NCBI RefSeq assembly: GCF_949296715.1
Contig: NZ_CASFQD010000059.1
Coordinates: 1-64,000 of the forward strand
Source: an uncultured Alistipes sp.
GTDB taxonomy: Bacteria > Bacteroidota > Bacteroidia > Bacteroidales > Rikenellaceae
DNA length: 64,000 bases
Direction of reading: 5' to 3'
The notes beneath the pieces are model-generated. The model was not told the DNA's origin, did no database searches, and saw only the letters and a list, made by a program, of their open reading frames with translations. Each line of letters opens with the position of its first letter. Positions within the stretch are counted from its first letter, which is position 1. A program made the position numbers and the translations under genes. Positions 51,149-59,963 of this stretch are shown here, piece by piece.

Positions 51149-53377
51149 ATGCGAAAGATTCTTTTGCCGCTGCTGTTGCTGGGCGTCTCGTGCGGCAGCG
51201 ATGTCGTGTACCGCACCGCAAGTTACGAGCTGTTGCGCGACGGGGTGGTGCAGGCACAATATACGGCCCGCGTGCTCTCCGATACGGAGATCGTCTCCGA
51301 CTTCACGGGTGCCGCGCCGGGCGCCGACAGCGTGGCCGAACAGCGCTGGCGGCTCGGGACCGATATCTCGGCCTATCCCCGGTTGAGCGGGGGCCTGCCC
51401 GTCGAACGGGTCATGTACAACCTTTCGCTCGACGAGGTGAACCGTGCCGTCGAGCCCGATTCGACGCTCCGCACTGGCCGGAACTGGAGCGGCGTGTGGA
51501 CGCGCGACGTGAGCTACAGCATCCTGCTGGCCATGGCGCACGTGCAGCCCGAGGTGGCGAAAAAGAGCCTGATGCGCAAGGTCGACCCTCTGGGCCGCAT
51601 CGTGCAGGATACGGGTACGGGCGGTGCCTGGCCCGTCTCGTCGGACCGCATGATCTGGGCCGTGGCGGCCTACGAGGTCTACAAGGTCACGGGTGACGAA
51701 GCGTGGCTCGATACGGTCTGGCCCGTGATCCGCCGTTCGGTGGAGGACGACATGCAGGTGGTCTACGATCCCGTCACGCAGCTCGTGCGCGGCGAGAGCT
51801 CCTTCCTCGACTGGCGCGAGCAGGAGTATCCGCGCTGGATGCAGCCGGCGGACATCTATGCCAGCGAGAACCTCGGGACCTGCGCCGTGCACTGCCGCGC
51901 CTGCGAGGTGCTCGCCGAGATCGCGGCCCGGCGGGGTGAGGCGGAGCTTGCCGCGAGGTACGCCCGCCATGCCGCACTGCTGCGCGAAGGGATCAACGCC
52001 CGGCTCTGGATCGAGGAGCGGGGCTACTACGGGCAGTTCCTCTACGGACGCGACACGCTGCTGCTGTCGCCCCGCAGCGAGACGCTCGGCGAGGCGCTCT
52101 GCATCCTGTGGGACATCGCCCCGGCCGAGCGTGCCGCACGCATCGTCGAGCAGGTCCCGTCGCTCGATTTCGGCACGCCGTGTTTCTTCCCGGGCATTCC
52201 CGACGTGCCGCCCTACCACAACGATGCCGTGTGGCCCTTCGTGCAGGCCTACTGGACGCTGGCGGCGGCCCGCACGGGCAACGAACCCAACGTCCTCCAC
52301 GGCATCGGCGCCATCTGGCGGGCCGCGCTGCTCTTCCTGACCAATCAGGAGAACTTCGTCAGCTGGTCCGGCGACCGCCACGGCACGCAGATCAACTCGG
52401 CGAACATGCTGTGGAGCCTTTCGGGCAACCTCGCCCTTACGTACCGCCTGCTCTTCGGCATCGGCTTCGAGGCCGACGGGCTGCGCTTCGCCCCCTTCGT
52501 TCCCGAGGCGCTCGACGCGCCGCGGCGTCTGGAGAATTTCCGCTACCGCGAGGCGCTGCTCGATATCTCGCTGTCGGGCTGGGGCAACCGCATCGCCTCG
52601 TTCCGCGTGGACGGCGTCGAGCAGGAGCCCTTCCTGGCGGATACCCTCCGCGGACGGCACGCCGTCGAGATACGCCTGGCATCGGAGCCGCTGCCCGCAG
52701 GCCGGATCAACCTGACCGAAAACCTGTACTCGCCCCGCACTCCCGAGGCGGACTTCGGCATCGACCGTCTGCTCTGGGAGCCCGAGGAGGACTGCACCTA
52801 CCGCATCTACCGCGACGGGGCGCCTGTCGGTGAGACCTCCGACGCCGTGTTCCCGCTGCCCGACGACGCGACCGGGAGCTGGCAGGTGACGGCCCTTTCG
52901 GCCGAAGGGGTCGAGTCGTTCGCCAGCGAGCCCGTCGCGAGCTACCGCACGACGCGCCTTTACGAGGCGGAGGACTATGCCCCGGCTGCCGCCTGTCCCT
53001 ACGAGGGGTATTCGGGCCGCGGGTTCGTCGAGATCGCCCGGACGGTCAACCGGCGGATCGAGATTCCGATCCGGATCGGGGAGCCGGGAGAGTACGTCCT
53101 TGCGTGGCGCTATGCCAACGGCAACGGCGCGGTGGAGACGCACAACCGCTGTGCGCTGCGCACGATGCGTGTGGACGGTGCGCATGCCCGCTGCGTGGTC
53201 TTCCCGCAGCGCGGCGAAGGGGCCTGGGACGAATGGGGCCTGACGAACCGTGTCCGCATGGCCCTCACGCCGGGCCGTCATGTCGTGACGCTGGAGTTCT
53301 GTCCGTGGAACGAGAACATGCACATGGAGGTCAATCAGGCGATGGTGGACTGCCTGGTGGTCTCGCGCGCCGACTGA
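51149..53377 (+). CDS. lipoprotein glycosidase with six-hairpin (alpha/alpha) domain and C-terminal carbohydrate-binding-like domain
   Basis: A 742-residue predicted lipoprotein (LLLLGVSC lipobox). Residues about 85-460 show the six-hairpin barrel of MGH1/GH63/amylo-glucosidase-like enzymes: NWSGVWTRDVSYSILLAMAHV, GGAWPVSSDRMIWAVAAYEVYKVTGDEAWL, SFLDWREQEYPRWM, CFFPGIPDVPPYHNDAVWPFVQAYW. Possible acids are Asp in WTRD and Glu/Asp in DWREQEYP, but I cannot fix the catalytic pair. A fibronectin-like segment (CTYRIYRDGAPVGE) follows. The last 150 residues (YEAEDYAPAAA to the end) resemble a CBM6/CBM35 beta-sandwich. Substrate unknown; it has no SusC/D partner. Confidence 0.72.
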   Translation: MRKILLPLLLLGVSCGSDVVYRTASYELLRDGVVQAQYTARVLSDTEIVSDFTGAAPGADSVAEQRWRLGTDISAYPRLSGGLPVERVMYNLSLDEVNRAVEPDSTLRTGRNWSGVWTRDVSYSILLAMAHVQPEVAKKSLMRKVDPLGRIVQDTGTGGAWPVSSDRMIWAVAAYEVYKVTGDEAWLDTVWPVIRRSVEDDMQVVYDPVTQLVRGESSFLDWREQEYPRWMQPADIYASENLGTCAVHCRACEVLAEIAARRGEAELAARYARHAALLREGINARLWIEERGYYGQFLYGRDTLLLSPRSETLGEALCILWDIAPAERAARIVEQVPSLDFGTPCFFPGIPDVPPYHNDAVWPFVQAYWTLAAARTGNEPNVLHGIGAIWRAALLFLTNQENFVSWSGDRHGTQINSANMLWSLSGNLALTYRLLFGIGFEADGLRFAPFVPEALDAPRRLENFRYREALLDISLSGWGNRIASFRVDGVEQEPFLADTLRGRHAVEIRLASEPLPAGRINLTENLYSPRTPEADFGIDRLLWEPEEDCTYRIYRDGAPVGETSDAVFPLPDDATGSWQVTALSAEGVESFASEPVASYRTTRLYEAEDYAPAAACPYEGYSGRGFVEIARTVNRRIEIPIRIGEPGEYVLAWRYANGNGAVETHNRCALRTMRVDGAHARCVVFPQRGEGAWDEWGLTNRVRMALTPGRHVVTLEFCPWNENMHMEVNQAMVDCLVVSRAD

Positions 53378-53392
53378 TTCTTCGGCCGGTGA

Positions 53393-53425
53393 GCGGGAGG
53401 TCCGGAACCGTTCCGGACCTCCCGC
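53393..53425. other. 16-bp perfect palindromic hairpin
   Basis: GCGGGAGGTCCGGAAC and its complement with a single base between them. It lies 15 bases after the glycosidase stop. No T-run follows immediately, but seven T occur at 53451-53457, so it may act in RNA stability or as an imperfect terminator. Confidence 0.55.
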
Positions 53426-53494
53426 GCCGTATCCGGACGGGAGGGGACCGGCTTTTTTTGCCGTCCGCACCGGAGAAATGTCGGGCGAAAAGCG

Positions 53495-53502
53495 TATCTT
53501 TG
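53495..53502 (+). promoter_or_regulatory. HAD gene -7 box, 4 bases before the ATG
   Basis: TATCTTTG, then CCGC, then ATG at 53507. This predicts a leaderless transcript. Confidence 0.58.
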
Positions 53503-53506
53503 CCGC

Positions 53507-54094
53507 ATGAAAAATATCGTTTTCGACCTCGGCGGCGTCCTTTTCGCCCGCGACAAGCACAAGTGCACACCCGAATTCATCGACTTTTTCCGCTTCATCC
53601 GCACCGACCCGATGCCCGACTTCTGGGTCGAGTACGACCGCGGTACGCTGACGCTCGATCAGGTGATCGACGCCCTGTGCGCCCTGCACGGATGCACGCC
53701 TGACGTGGCCCGGGCCCATGTGCGGGAGGCGATCGACCGGCAGGAGCCCGTGCGGGCGACCGAACGGCTCGTCGGCGAGCTGAAGCGGGCAGGATACCGC
53801 CTCTACGTGCTGTCGAACATGTCGCGCGAGTTCATCGACTTCCTGCGGCGCGCCGACGTCTACGCGCTCTTCGACGGCGAGGTCGTCTCGTGCGAGGAGG
53901 GTACGGTCAAGCCCGAGCCGCGCATCTACCGCATCCTGCTCGACCGTTACGGGCTCACCCCGGCCGATACGCTCTTCATCGACGACCGCACGGCCAACAT
54001 CGCCGCGGCACGCGAGGCCGGCATCGACGGCTTCCTGTTCGATGCGCACGATCCCGAGGCTTCGTGCGAAGCCCTGCGGCAGCGCCTGCTCTGA
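53507..54094 (+). CDS. HAD-family phosphatase
   Basis: A 195-residue cytoplasmic phosphatase. Motif I is FDLGGVLF with nucleophile Asp7, motif II is the serine/asparagine in LSNMS, motif III the Lys in EGTVKPEPRIYRILL and motif IV LFIDDRTANI. The DLGGV form (Gly instead of the second Asp) and overall length match the YihX-like group, which acts on sugar phosphates such as glucose-1-phosphate. Substrate is not certain. Confidence 0.86.
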   Translation: MKNIVFDLGGVLFARDKHKCTPEFIDFFRFIRTDPMPDFWVEYDRGTLTLDQVIDALCALHGCTPDVARAHVREAIDRQEPVRATERLVGELKRAGYRLYVLSNMSREFIDFLRRADVYALFDGEVVSCEEGTVKPEPRIYRILLDRYGLTPADTLFIDDRTANIAAAREAGIDGFLFDAHDPEASCEALRQRLL

Positions 54095-54205
54095 CGACGC
54101 ACGGTGCCGTGCGGGCCTGCTCTGCCCGGCGGCCGTCCGCCTTTTTTCCGCCTTCATGCTCCGCGGCATCCGTTTGCGGCACGCTCCTTGCGCTGCAGGC
54201 GGCGT

Positions 54206-55258
54206 ATGGCTTCGATCCGTGAACGATACTGGCGCTATTCGCTCGTCGCCCTCATCCTCGGCATGGGGGTGACGGTCTTCGTCGAGCTGATTCCCTTTCT
54301 GGGCGGCCTGCTGGGTGCCGCGACGATCTACGTGCTGCTGCGCGGGCAGATGGTCCGCCTCACCGAACACCGGCACTGGCGGCGCAGTGCGGCGGCGTGG
54401 CTGCTGCTGGGCGAGGCCGTTCTCTGTTTCCTCATCCCGATCAGCGGCATCGTGTGGCTCGTCGTCGGCAAGGTGCAGGACGTGACGCTCGACCCGCAGT
54501 CGCTCGTCGCGTCGGTCCGGCATGTCGCCGGCGTGATCCGCATCCATACGGGCTACGACCTCTGGCAGGAGAGCAACCTGCGCGAGCTGCTGGGGTATCT
54601 GCCGAAGGTAGGGCAGCAGCTCGTCGAGGCAATCGGCAGCTTTGCCGTCAATGTCGTCGTGCTGCTCTTCGTGCTCTACTTCCTGCTCGTCGGCGGCTGC
54701 CGCATGGAGGCCTACGTCCGCGAAATGCTCCCCTTCAGCCGCAGCGAGGGGAGCGACGTGCTGCGCGAAATCCACCGCATCGTCCGCTCGAACGCCATCG
54801 TCATCCCGCTGCTGGCCCTCGCGCAGGGATTTGTTGCCTGGGTGGGCTACGTGATCTTCGGTGTGCACGGGACGCTGATATGGGGCGTGCTGACGGGCTT
54901 CGCCACGGTGATCCCGATCGTCGGCACGGCGCTCGTGTGGGTGCCCCTGGCCCTCTACATGGGGCTGGCGGGGCAGTGGGGAGAGGCCGTCGGGCTGCTG
55001 CTCTACGGCGTGCTGGTCGTCACGCAGGTCGACAACATCCTGCGCATGGTCCTGCAGAAGAAACTCGACAACACGCATCCGCTCGTCACGATCTTCGGCG
55101 TCATCATCGGACTGTCGCTCTTCGGCTTCATCGGCCTGATCTTCGGGCCGCTCCTGCTGGCGATGCTCGTCTTTTGCGTCGACCTCTTCAAGCGCAAGTA
55201 CCTCGACGTCGCGCCCGGCCGCGAACTTTTCGATCCGGACGGTGCTCCGGAGCGTTGA
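54206..55258 (+). CDS. AI-2E/PerM-family membrane transporter
   Basis: A 350-residue inner-membrane protein with eight or so hydrophobic segments, organised as YSLVALILGMGVTVFVELIPFLGGLLGAATIYVLL, a soluble middle with amphipathic helices, then VIPLLALAQGFVAWVGYVIFG, WGVLTGFATVIPIVGTALVWVPLALYM and HPLVTIFGVIIGLSLFGFIGLIFGPLLLAML. The last two are the signature of the AI-2E/PerM family. Members have been linked to autoinducer export or sodium/proton exchange; the substrate here is open. The start at 54206 is set by the first membrane segment. Confidence 0.85.
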   Translation: MASIRERYWRYSLVALILGMGVTVFVELIPFLGGLLGAATIYVLLRGQMVRLTEHRHWRRSAAAWLLLGEAVLCFLIPISGIVWLVVGKVQDVTLDPQSLVASVRHVAGVIRIHTGYDLWQESNLRELLGYLPKVGQQLVEAIGSFAVNVVVLLFVLYFLLVGGCRMEAYVREMLPFSRSEGSDVLREIHRIVRSNAIVIPLLALAQGFVAWVGYVIFGVHGTLIWGVLTGFATVIPIVGTALVWVPLALYMGLAGQWGEAVGLLLYGVLVVTQVDNILRMVLQKKLDNTHPLVTIFGVIIGLSLFGFIGLIFGPLLLAMLVFCVDLFKRKYLDVAPGRELFDPDGAPER

Positions 55259-55331
55259 AACACCGCGTGAGGAGCTGTGATTTACGGAAAGTAAGTTCCG
55301 GTGGTGATTTTTTGCAAATTTTTTCGCAAAA

Positions 55332-55363
55332 TTGTTGGAAATCCGAATTGTTTATTATCTTTG
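55332..55363 (+). promoter_or_regulatory. carboxyltransferase gene promoter
   Basis: TTG at 55332-55334 (or 55335-55337) and TATCTTTG at 55356-55363, spacing 21 or 18. The leader to the ATG at 55411 is 47 bases and A-rich. Confidence 0.6.
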
Positions 55364-55410
55364 TTATCGGAATAACAGTAACGCAGTAAAACCCTTAAAT
55401 TTCCTATACA

Positions 55411-57264
55411 ATGGCGAGAAATCTCAAGATCAGAGACCTTACGTTGCGCGACGGACAGCAGTCCTCGTTCGCAACCCGCATGAACCAGGCACAAATCGAC
55501 CGTTGCCTGCCTTATTACAAGGATGCGAATTTCTATGCGATGGAGGTGTGGGGCGGAGCCGTGCCCGACTCGGTGATGCGCTACCTGAACGAGAACCCCT
55601 GGACCCGTCTGGAGAGCATTCACAAGGCGGTGGGCAACGTCTCGAAGCTCACGGCCCTGTCGCGCGGCCGCAACCTGTTCGGCTATTCGCCCTACACGGA
55701 TGAGATCATCGACGGCTTCTGCCGCAACGCCATCGAGAGCGGTCTGGGCATCATGCGTATCTTCGACGCCCTGAACGACGTGGACAACGTGAAGTCGACG
55801 GTCAAGTACGTGAAGCAGTACGGCGGCATCGCCGACTGCGCCGTCTGCTATACGGTCGACCCGAAATACCCCGAACCGACCTTCATGCAGCGCCTGATGG
55901 GCAAGAAGAAGCACGAGCAGGTCTTCACCGACGCCTACTTCCTCGACAAGGCCCGCCAGATGGCGGCCCTCGGCGCCGACATGATTACGATCAAGGACAT
56001 GTCGGGCCTGATTCCGCCGCGCCGCGTGGCCACGCTCGTCAAGCTCTTCAAGCAGCACCTCTCGATTCCGGTCGACTTCCACACCCACTGTACGCCGGGC
56101 TACGGTCTGGCTTCGGTGCTCGCGGCCATCGTGGCGGGCGTCGACATCGTCGACACCAACTGCTGGTATTTCGGCGGCGGCACGGGCGCCCCGGCCATCG
56201 AGCTGGTCTACGTCTTCTGCAAGAAGCTCGGCATCGACATCGGCGTCAACATGGAGGCCGTGGCGAAGATCAACACGCAGCTGCGTGAGATCCGCAAGGA
56301 GCTGAACATGTCGGTATTCGGCGTGGAGAAGCCCGAACCCAAGCCGTTCAACCCGCTGACGGACAAGCTGCCCGCCGAGATCGACGCGCTGTTCGACGCC
56401 GCCATCAAGGCTGCGCAGAACGACGACGAGGAGGCGACGATCGCCGCCTGCCGCAAGATCGAGGCCCACTTCGGCTTCCCGGCACCGAACGAACTGGTGC
56501 AGAAGGCCGAAATCCCGGGCGGCATGTACTCGAACATGGTGGCCCAGCTCAAGCAGCTCAAGTCGGAGGAGATTCTGCCCCGCGCCATGGAGCTCATCCC
56601 GTCGGTGCGTCTGGCTGCGGGTCTGCCGCCTCTGGTGACCCCGACGTCGCAGATCGTCGGCGCACAGGCCGTGAACTGCGCCCTCGACGAGAAGGCCGGA
56701 CGTCCGATGTACACCAACAAGTCGTCGCAGTTCGTCGGTCTGGTGAAGGGCGAGTACGGCAAGACGCCCGTGAAGATCGATCCGGAGTTCCGCTTCAAGA
56801 TCTGCGGCGTGCGTGAGGAGACGCCCTACGATACGTCGAAATACCAGATGCAGCCCAACCCCGAACTTCCGGAGGCCGGAGGCGTGAAGCTCGCCGCCAA
56901 CGAGAAGGAGGTGCTGCTGCTCGAGCTCTTCCCGCTCGTGGCCAAGACCTTCCTGACCGAACAGAAGAAGAAGGCCTACGAGGCTGCGAAGCCCGCCGCT
57001 CCGAAGGCCGAGGAGAAGCCCGTCGAGGAGAAGAAGCAGGCCGTCATCACGGGCAACACCGTGACGGCTCCGCTGCCGGGCCGCATCATCGAGATCAAGG
57101 TGAAGGTCGGCGACGAGGTCAAGGCCGGACAGGAGGTCGTCGTGCTCGAAGCCATGAAGATGGAGAATGCCGTCTCGACCGACTATTCGGGCAAGGTGAA
57201 GCAGGTCCTCGTGCAGGCGGGCGACACCGTGGCGACGGATGCCGTGCTGCTCGAGATCGAGTAA
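55411..57264 (+). CDS. biotin-dependent carboxyltransferase, oxaloacetate decarboxylase alpha / pyruvate carboxylase B type
   Basis: Transfers CO2 between a 2-oxo acid and biotin. It has 617 residues. The TIM-barrel carboxyltransferase carries RDLTLRDGQQS (metal and substrate), the catalytic Lys in ITIKDMSGL and the metal motif DFHTHCTPG. The C-terminal biotinyl domain ends with VLEAMKMENAV, with biotin on Lys583, 34 residues from the end. A Pro/Ala/Lys linker joins them. Whether it serves oxaloacetate decarboxylase (with membrane beta and gamma subunits) or pyruvate carboxylase (with a biotin carboxylase) is not shown, since neither partner is here. Confidence 0.9.
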   Translation: MARNLKIRDLTLRDGQQSSFATRMNQAQIDRCLPYYKDANFYAMEVWGGAVPDSVMRYLNENPWTRLESIHKAVGNVSKLTALSRGRNLFGYSPYTDEIIDGFCRNAIESGLGIMRIFDALNDVDNVKSTVKYVKQYGGIADCAVCYTVDPKYPEPTFMQRLMGKKKHEQVFTDAYFLDKARQMAALGADMITIKDMSGLIPPRRVATLVKLFKQHLSIPVDFHTHCTPGYGLASVLAAIVAGVDIVDTNCWYFGGGTGAPAIELVYVFCKKLGIDIGVNMEAVAKINTQLREIRKELNMSVFGVEKPEPKPFNPLTDKLPAEIDALFDAAIKAAQNDDEEATIAACRKIEAHFGFPAPNELVQKAEIPGGMYSNMVAQLKQLKSEEILPRAMELIPSVRLAAGLPPLVTPTSQIVGAQAVNCALDEKAGRPMYTNKSSQFVGLVKGEYGKTPVKIDPEFRFKICGVREETPYDTSKYQMQPNPELPEAGGVKLAANEKEVLLLELFPLVAKTFLTEQKKKAYEAAKPAAPKAEEKPVEEKKQAVITGNTVTAPLPGRIIEIKVKVGDEVKAGQEVVVLEAMKMENAVSTDYSGKVKQVLVQAGDTVATDAVLLEIE

Positions 57265-57284
57265 CCGTCCGACTGCCGGTTTGC

Positions 57285-57322
57285 AAAGCACCCGCAGTGC
57301 CTCGTGGCGCTGCGGGTGCTTT
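57285..57322. terminator. terminator after the carboxyltransferase gene
   Basis: A 13-bp stem AAAGCACCCGCAG/CTGCGGGTGCTTT with a 12-base loop; short T-run. It lies between two convergent genes. An 8-C run follows at 57357-57364. Confidence 0.65.
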
Positions 57323-57428
57323 CGTGTGCGGGGGTGCCGGGCGGAAGGCACGACAGCCCCCCCCTGGCCGGGAAGTTTCGCTGCCGGTACCGGGTTTCGG
57401 CTGCGGCCGAGAGCGTGCGGATGGCGGA

Positions 57429-58286
57429 CTACCGGGCCGTGCCGCGCAGGGTTTTCAGGTAGGCGAGCAGGATGACGTTCATCATCAGGGCGTAGACGAT
57501 CGCCGGGATGGCCATTTGCGGAGAGTCGAAGATCAGCGGCGACGAGGCGATGGCGATGGCCTGTGCGGCGTTCTGCATGCCGACCTCGATGACGATCGTG
57601 CGCCGGGCTTTGCGTCCGGTCCGCAGCATGCGCGAGAGGAGCGCCCCGCCGAGCATGGCAAGCAGGATCAGCGCTGCGGCGGCCATGCCGAGACGGCCCA
57701 GGTGCCGGAGAATCGTGTCGGCGTATTGCAGGAAGAAGAGCGCCGCGAGCAGCATCAGGGCCGGGAAGGCGATGCGTCCCAGCAGGGCGTGGAGCCGCTC
57801 GGCCCGCTGCGGGCAGCGGTGGCGGTAGAGTGCGCCGGCAGCCATCGGCAGGAACTGCAGGACGATGTTCTGCAGGAAGAGCCGCCCGGTGGGCAGGTGG
57901 ATGGCCATGTCGGAGTGGGTGGCGGCGAAGCGCGTGGCAAGGCTCATGACGGCGGGGATGGTGAAGAGCGTGATGATGCTGCTCAAGGCCGTCAGCGTCA
58001 CCGAGAGGGCGACGTCGCCCTTGGCCAGCATCGAAAAGACGTTCGACGAACTGCCGCCCGGGCAGCAGGCGATGAGCATCAGTCCCAGAAAGAAGAGCGG
58101 CGGCAGGCGGAAGGCAAGGGCCACGCCGAAGGCGATGAGCGGCAGCAGCAGAAGCTGTCCGGCAAGCCCTGCGGCAACGGCTCCCGGGCGGCGGACGACG
58201 CGGCGGAAGGAGGCGCGGTCGAGCTCCATGCCGAGTTGGAACATCAGCAGCGTGAGGATGGGCAGTACGATCCAGATGGTGTTCAC
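57429..58286 (-). CDS. bile acid:sodium symporter (BASS) family transporter
   Basis: A 285-residue inner-membrane protein with eight to ten hydrophobic segments. Two BASS-fold signature regions are clear: CCPGGSSSNVFSMLAKGDVALSVTLTALSS and EVGMQNAAQAIAIASSPL. Members import organic anions with sodium, including bile acids, pantoate or sulfonates; the substrate here is unknown. It follows the NhaC gene after 7 bases on the minus strand. A sodium-driven importer beside a sodium/proton antiporter makes physiological sense. Confidence 0.87.
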   Translation of the reverse strand: MNTIWIVLPILTLLMFQLGMELDRASFRRVVRRPGAVAAGLAGQLLLLPLIAFGVALAFRLPPLFFLGLMLIACCPGGSSSNVFSMLAKGDVALSVTLTALSSIITLFTIPAVMSLATRFAATHSDMAIHLPTGRLFLQNIVLQFLPMAAGALYRHRCPQRAERLHALLGRIAFPALMLLAALFFLQYADTILRHLGRLGMAAAALILLAMLGGALLSRMLRTGRKARRTIVIEVGMQNAAQAIAIASSPLIFDSPQMAIPAIVYALMMNVILLAYLKTLRGTAR

Positions 58287-58293
58287 GGCCGGG

Positions 58294-59583
58294 TCAGATT
58301 TTGCGGGGATAGCGCAGCAGGATGGCCAGGATGGCGCCGCAGCCCATGACGAAGGGGTAGTAGAGGTAGCGGATGATCTCCAGCGGCGAGAGCCCCGTGA
58401 GGCTGGCGGCCATGAGCAGCTGTGCGCCGTAGGGGAGCAGCCCCTGCGTGAAGCACGAGAAGGTGTCGAGCAGGCTGGCGCTGCGCCGGCGGTCGATGCC
58501 GAAGCGGTCGGCGATCTTGCGGGCGATGGGACCCACGGTCAGGATGGCAATCGTGTTGTTGGCCGTGCAGAGGTTCGAGAGGCAGACGAGCCCCGCGATG
58601 GTCCCCTCGGCGCCGCGTCGTCCCCGGATGTGGCGCGTCATGCGGTCGATCAGGTAGTCGATGCCGCCGTTCAGGCGGATCAGTTCGAGCAGCCCGCCAG
58701 CCAGCATCGTGATGATGATGAGCTCGCCCATGCCCGTGATGCCTTCGCCCATGCTGCCGCACCAGCCCAGCGTGCCGAAACTGCCCGTTGCGATGCCGAT
58801 CACCCCCGTCGCGAGGATGCCCAGCAGCAGGACCTTCATGACGTTCATGCCGCCGACGGCCGTCACGAGAACGAGCAGGTAGGGCAGCACCTTGATCCAC
58901 TCGATGCGTTCGGGCGCTGCGATCTGCGGGGCTTGGCTCCCCGTGAAGAGGTAGATGCCCAGCGTCACGAGGGCCGCGGGGGCGACGATGCGGATGTTGA
59001 CGCGGAACTTGTCGCGCAGGTCGCATTCCTGCGTGCGCGTGGCTGCGATGGTCGTGTCGGAGATGAACGAGAGGTTGTCGCCGAAGAAGGCGCCGCCGAC
59101 TACGATGCCCATGAGCCACGCCTCGTTCATCGTGGTCTGCTCGGCCAGCCCTGCGGCGACAGGGCCCAGGGCGACGATCGTCCCGACGGAGGTCCCGACG
59201 GAGAGCGACACGAAACAGGCCGCAAGAAAGAGCCCCGCGGGGAGGAGCGTGCCCGGCAGCAGATGGAGCGTGAGGTTCACCGTGGCATCCACGGCGCCCA
59301 TGCTGCGGGCCGACTCGGCGAAGGCCCCGGCAAGGATGAAGATCCAGATCATGAGCAGGATGTTGCTGTTCGCGGCTCCGGCCGAGAAGTGCTCGATGCG
59401 TTCGGCGAAGGGCAGCCGGCGCGTCGTCGCAACGGCATAGACCGCGGCGGCGAGGAACGCCACGCTGATGGGCATGCGGTAGAAGTCGCCCGTTATGAGC
59501 GATGCGGCGAGGTAGGTGGCCAGGAAGACCAGCAGGGGCGTGAGGGCCAGCAGGCTCCCGTGGCGGGTATGTTTTTCGGTCAT
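58294..59583 (-). CDS. Na+/H+ antiporter, NhaC family
   Basis: A 429-residue inner-membrane antiporter. The phrases FVSLSVGTSVGTIVALGPVAAGLAEQ, GGAFFGDNLSFISDTTIAATRTQECDLRDKF and NNTIAILTVGPIARKIADRFGID are NhaC-type signatures; the GDN-SD pair probably binds the cation. The start at 59583 (MTEKHTRHGSL) is chosen because the upstream frame runs through the promoter. It is the first gene of a two-gene unit with the BASS transporter. Confidence 0.88.
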   Translation of the reverse strand: MTEKHTRHGSLLALTPLLVFLATYLAASLITGDFYRMPISVAFLAAAVYAVATTRRLPFAERIEHFSAGAANSNILLMIWIFILAGAFAESARSMGAVDATVNLTLHLLPGTLLPAGLFLAACFVSLSVGTSVGTIVALGPVAAGLAEQTTMNEAWLMGIVVGGAFFGDNLSFISDTTIAATRTQECDLRDKFRVNIRIVAPAALVTLGIYLFTGSQAPQIAAPERIEWIKVLPYLLVLVTAVGGMNVMKVLLLGILATGVIGIATGSFGTLGWCGSMGEGITGMGELIIITMLAGGLLELIRLNGGIDYLIDRMTRHIRGRRGAEGTIAGLVCLSNLCTANNTIAILTVGPIARKIADRFGIDRRRSASLLDTFSCFTQGLLPYGAQLLMAASLTGLSPLEIIRYLYYPFVMGCGAILAILLRYPRKI

Positions 59584-59612
59584 GGCAGTGACTCTTTGAC
59601 GGTTCCGGGCCG

Positions 59613-59644
59613 CAAAGATAGTGCAAGCCGCGCAGAGAACCAAA
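59613..59644 (-). promoter_or_regulatory. NhaC-BASS promoter
   Basis: On the minus strand TTTG, exactly 20 bases, TATCTTTG; the ATG is 29 bases further. It is a model example of the Bacteroidota promoter. Confidence 0.75.
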
Positions 59645-59662
59645 CCCGCGGCAGCCGATCTG

Positions 59663-59860
59663 CCTTTGTCGGGACGCCGTTGTCGGAGTGCCGGGGCACG
59701 GCGCCGGGGGAGGACCATTATCGGAGTATTGGGGTACCATTGTCGGGGTGCCGGGCCCGCTGCCGTTCGGCGGCCGGGCTGCAGTCAGCGATCGGTCTGC
59801 GGTCGGACTGCGGACTGTGGTGGATGTTCCGCCGTTCCATGGGCGGATGCCGTCGATTTG
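59663..59860 (+). repeat. degenerate repeats in the divergent gap between NhaC and AraC genes
   Basis: Four related copies of about 22-24 bases between 59663 and 59759 are built on CCATTGTCGGGGTGCCGGGG. They are followed by CGGTCTGCGGTCGGACTGCGG-type shorter repeats to about 59820. I see no gene in 59645-59950. Confidence 0.55.
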
Positions 59861-59951
59861 CCGTTGTCCCACGGTCGGCCCGGGATCGCGGAGGAGGGGC
59901 CTGCTCTCCGATTTTCCGGGCCGGGGTGTTGCACAACCCGCGGCGAAGCGT

Positions 59952-59959
59952 TATCTTCG
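59952..59959 (+). promoter_or_regulatory. AraC gene -7 box, 4 bases before the ATG
   Basis: TATCTTCG (one change from TATCTTTG), then CGGT, then ATG at 59964. Confidence 0.5.
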
Positions 59960-59963
59960 CGGT

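Noticed and set aside
51122..55078. 1318-codon minus-strand frame across the glycosidase, HAD and AI-2E-type genes
   Set aside because: It spans three real + strand genes and their promoters, and its composition is that of an antisense shadow.
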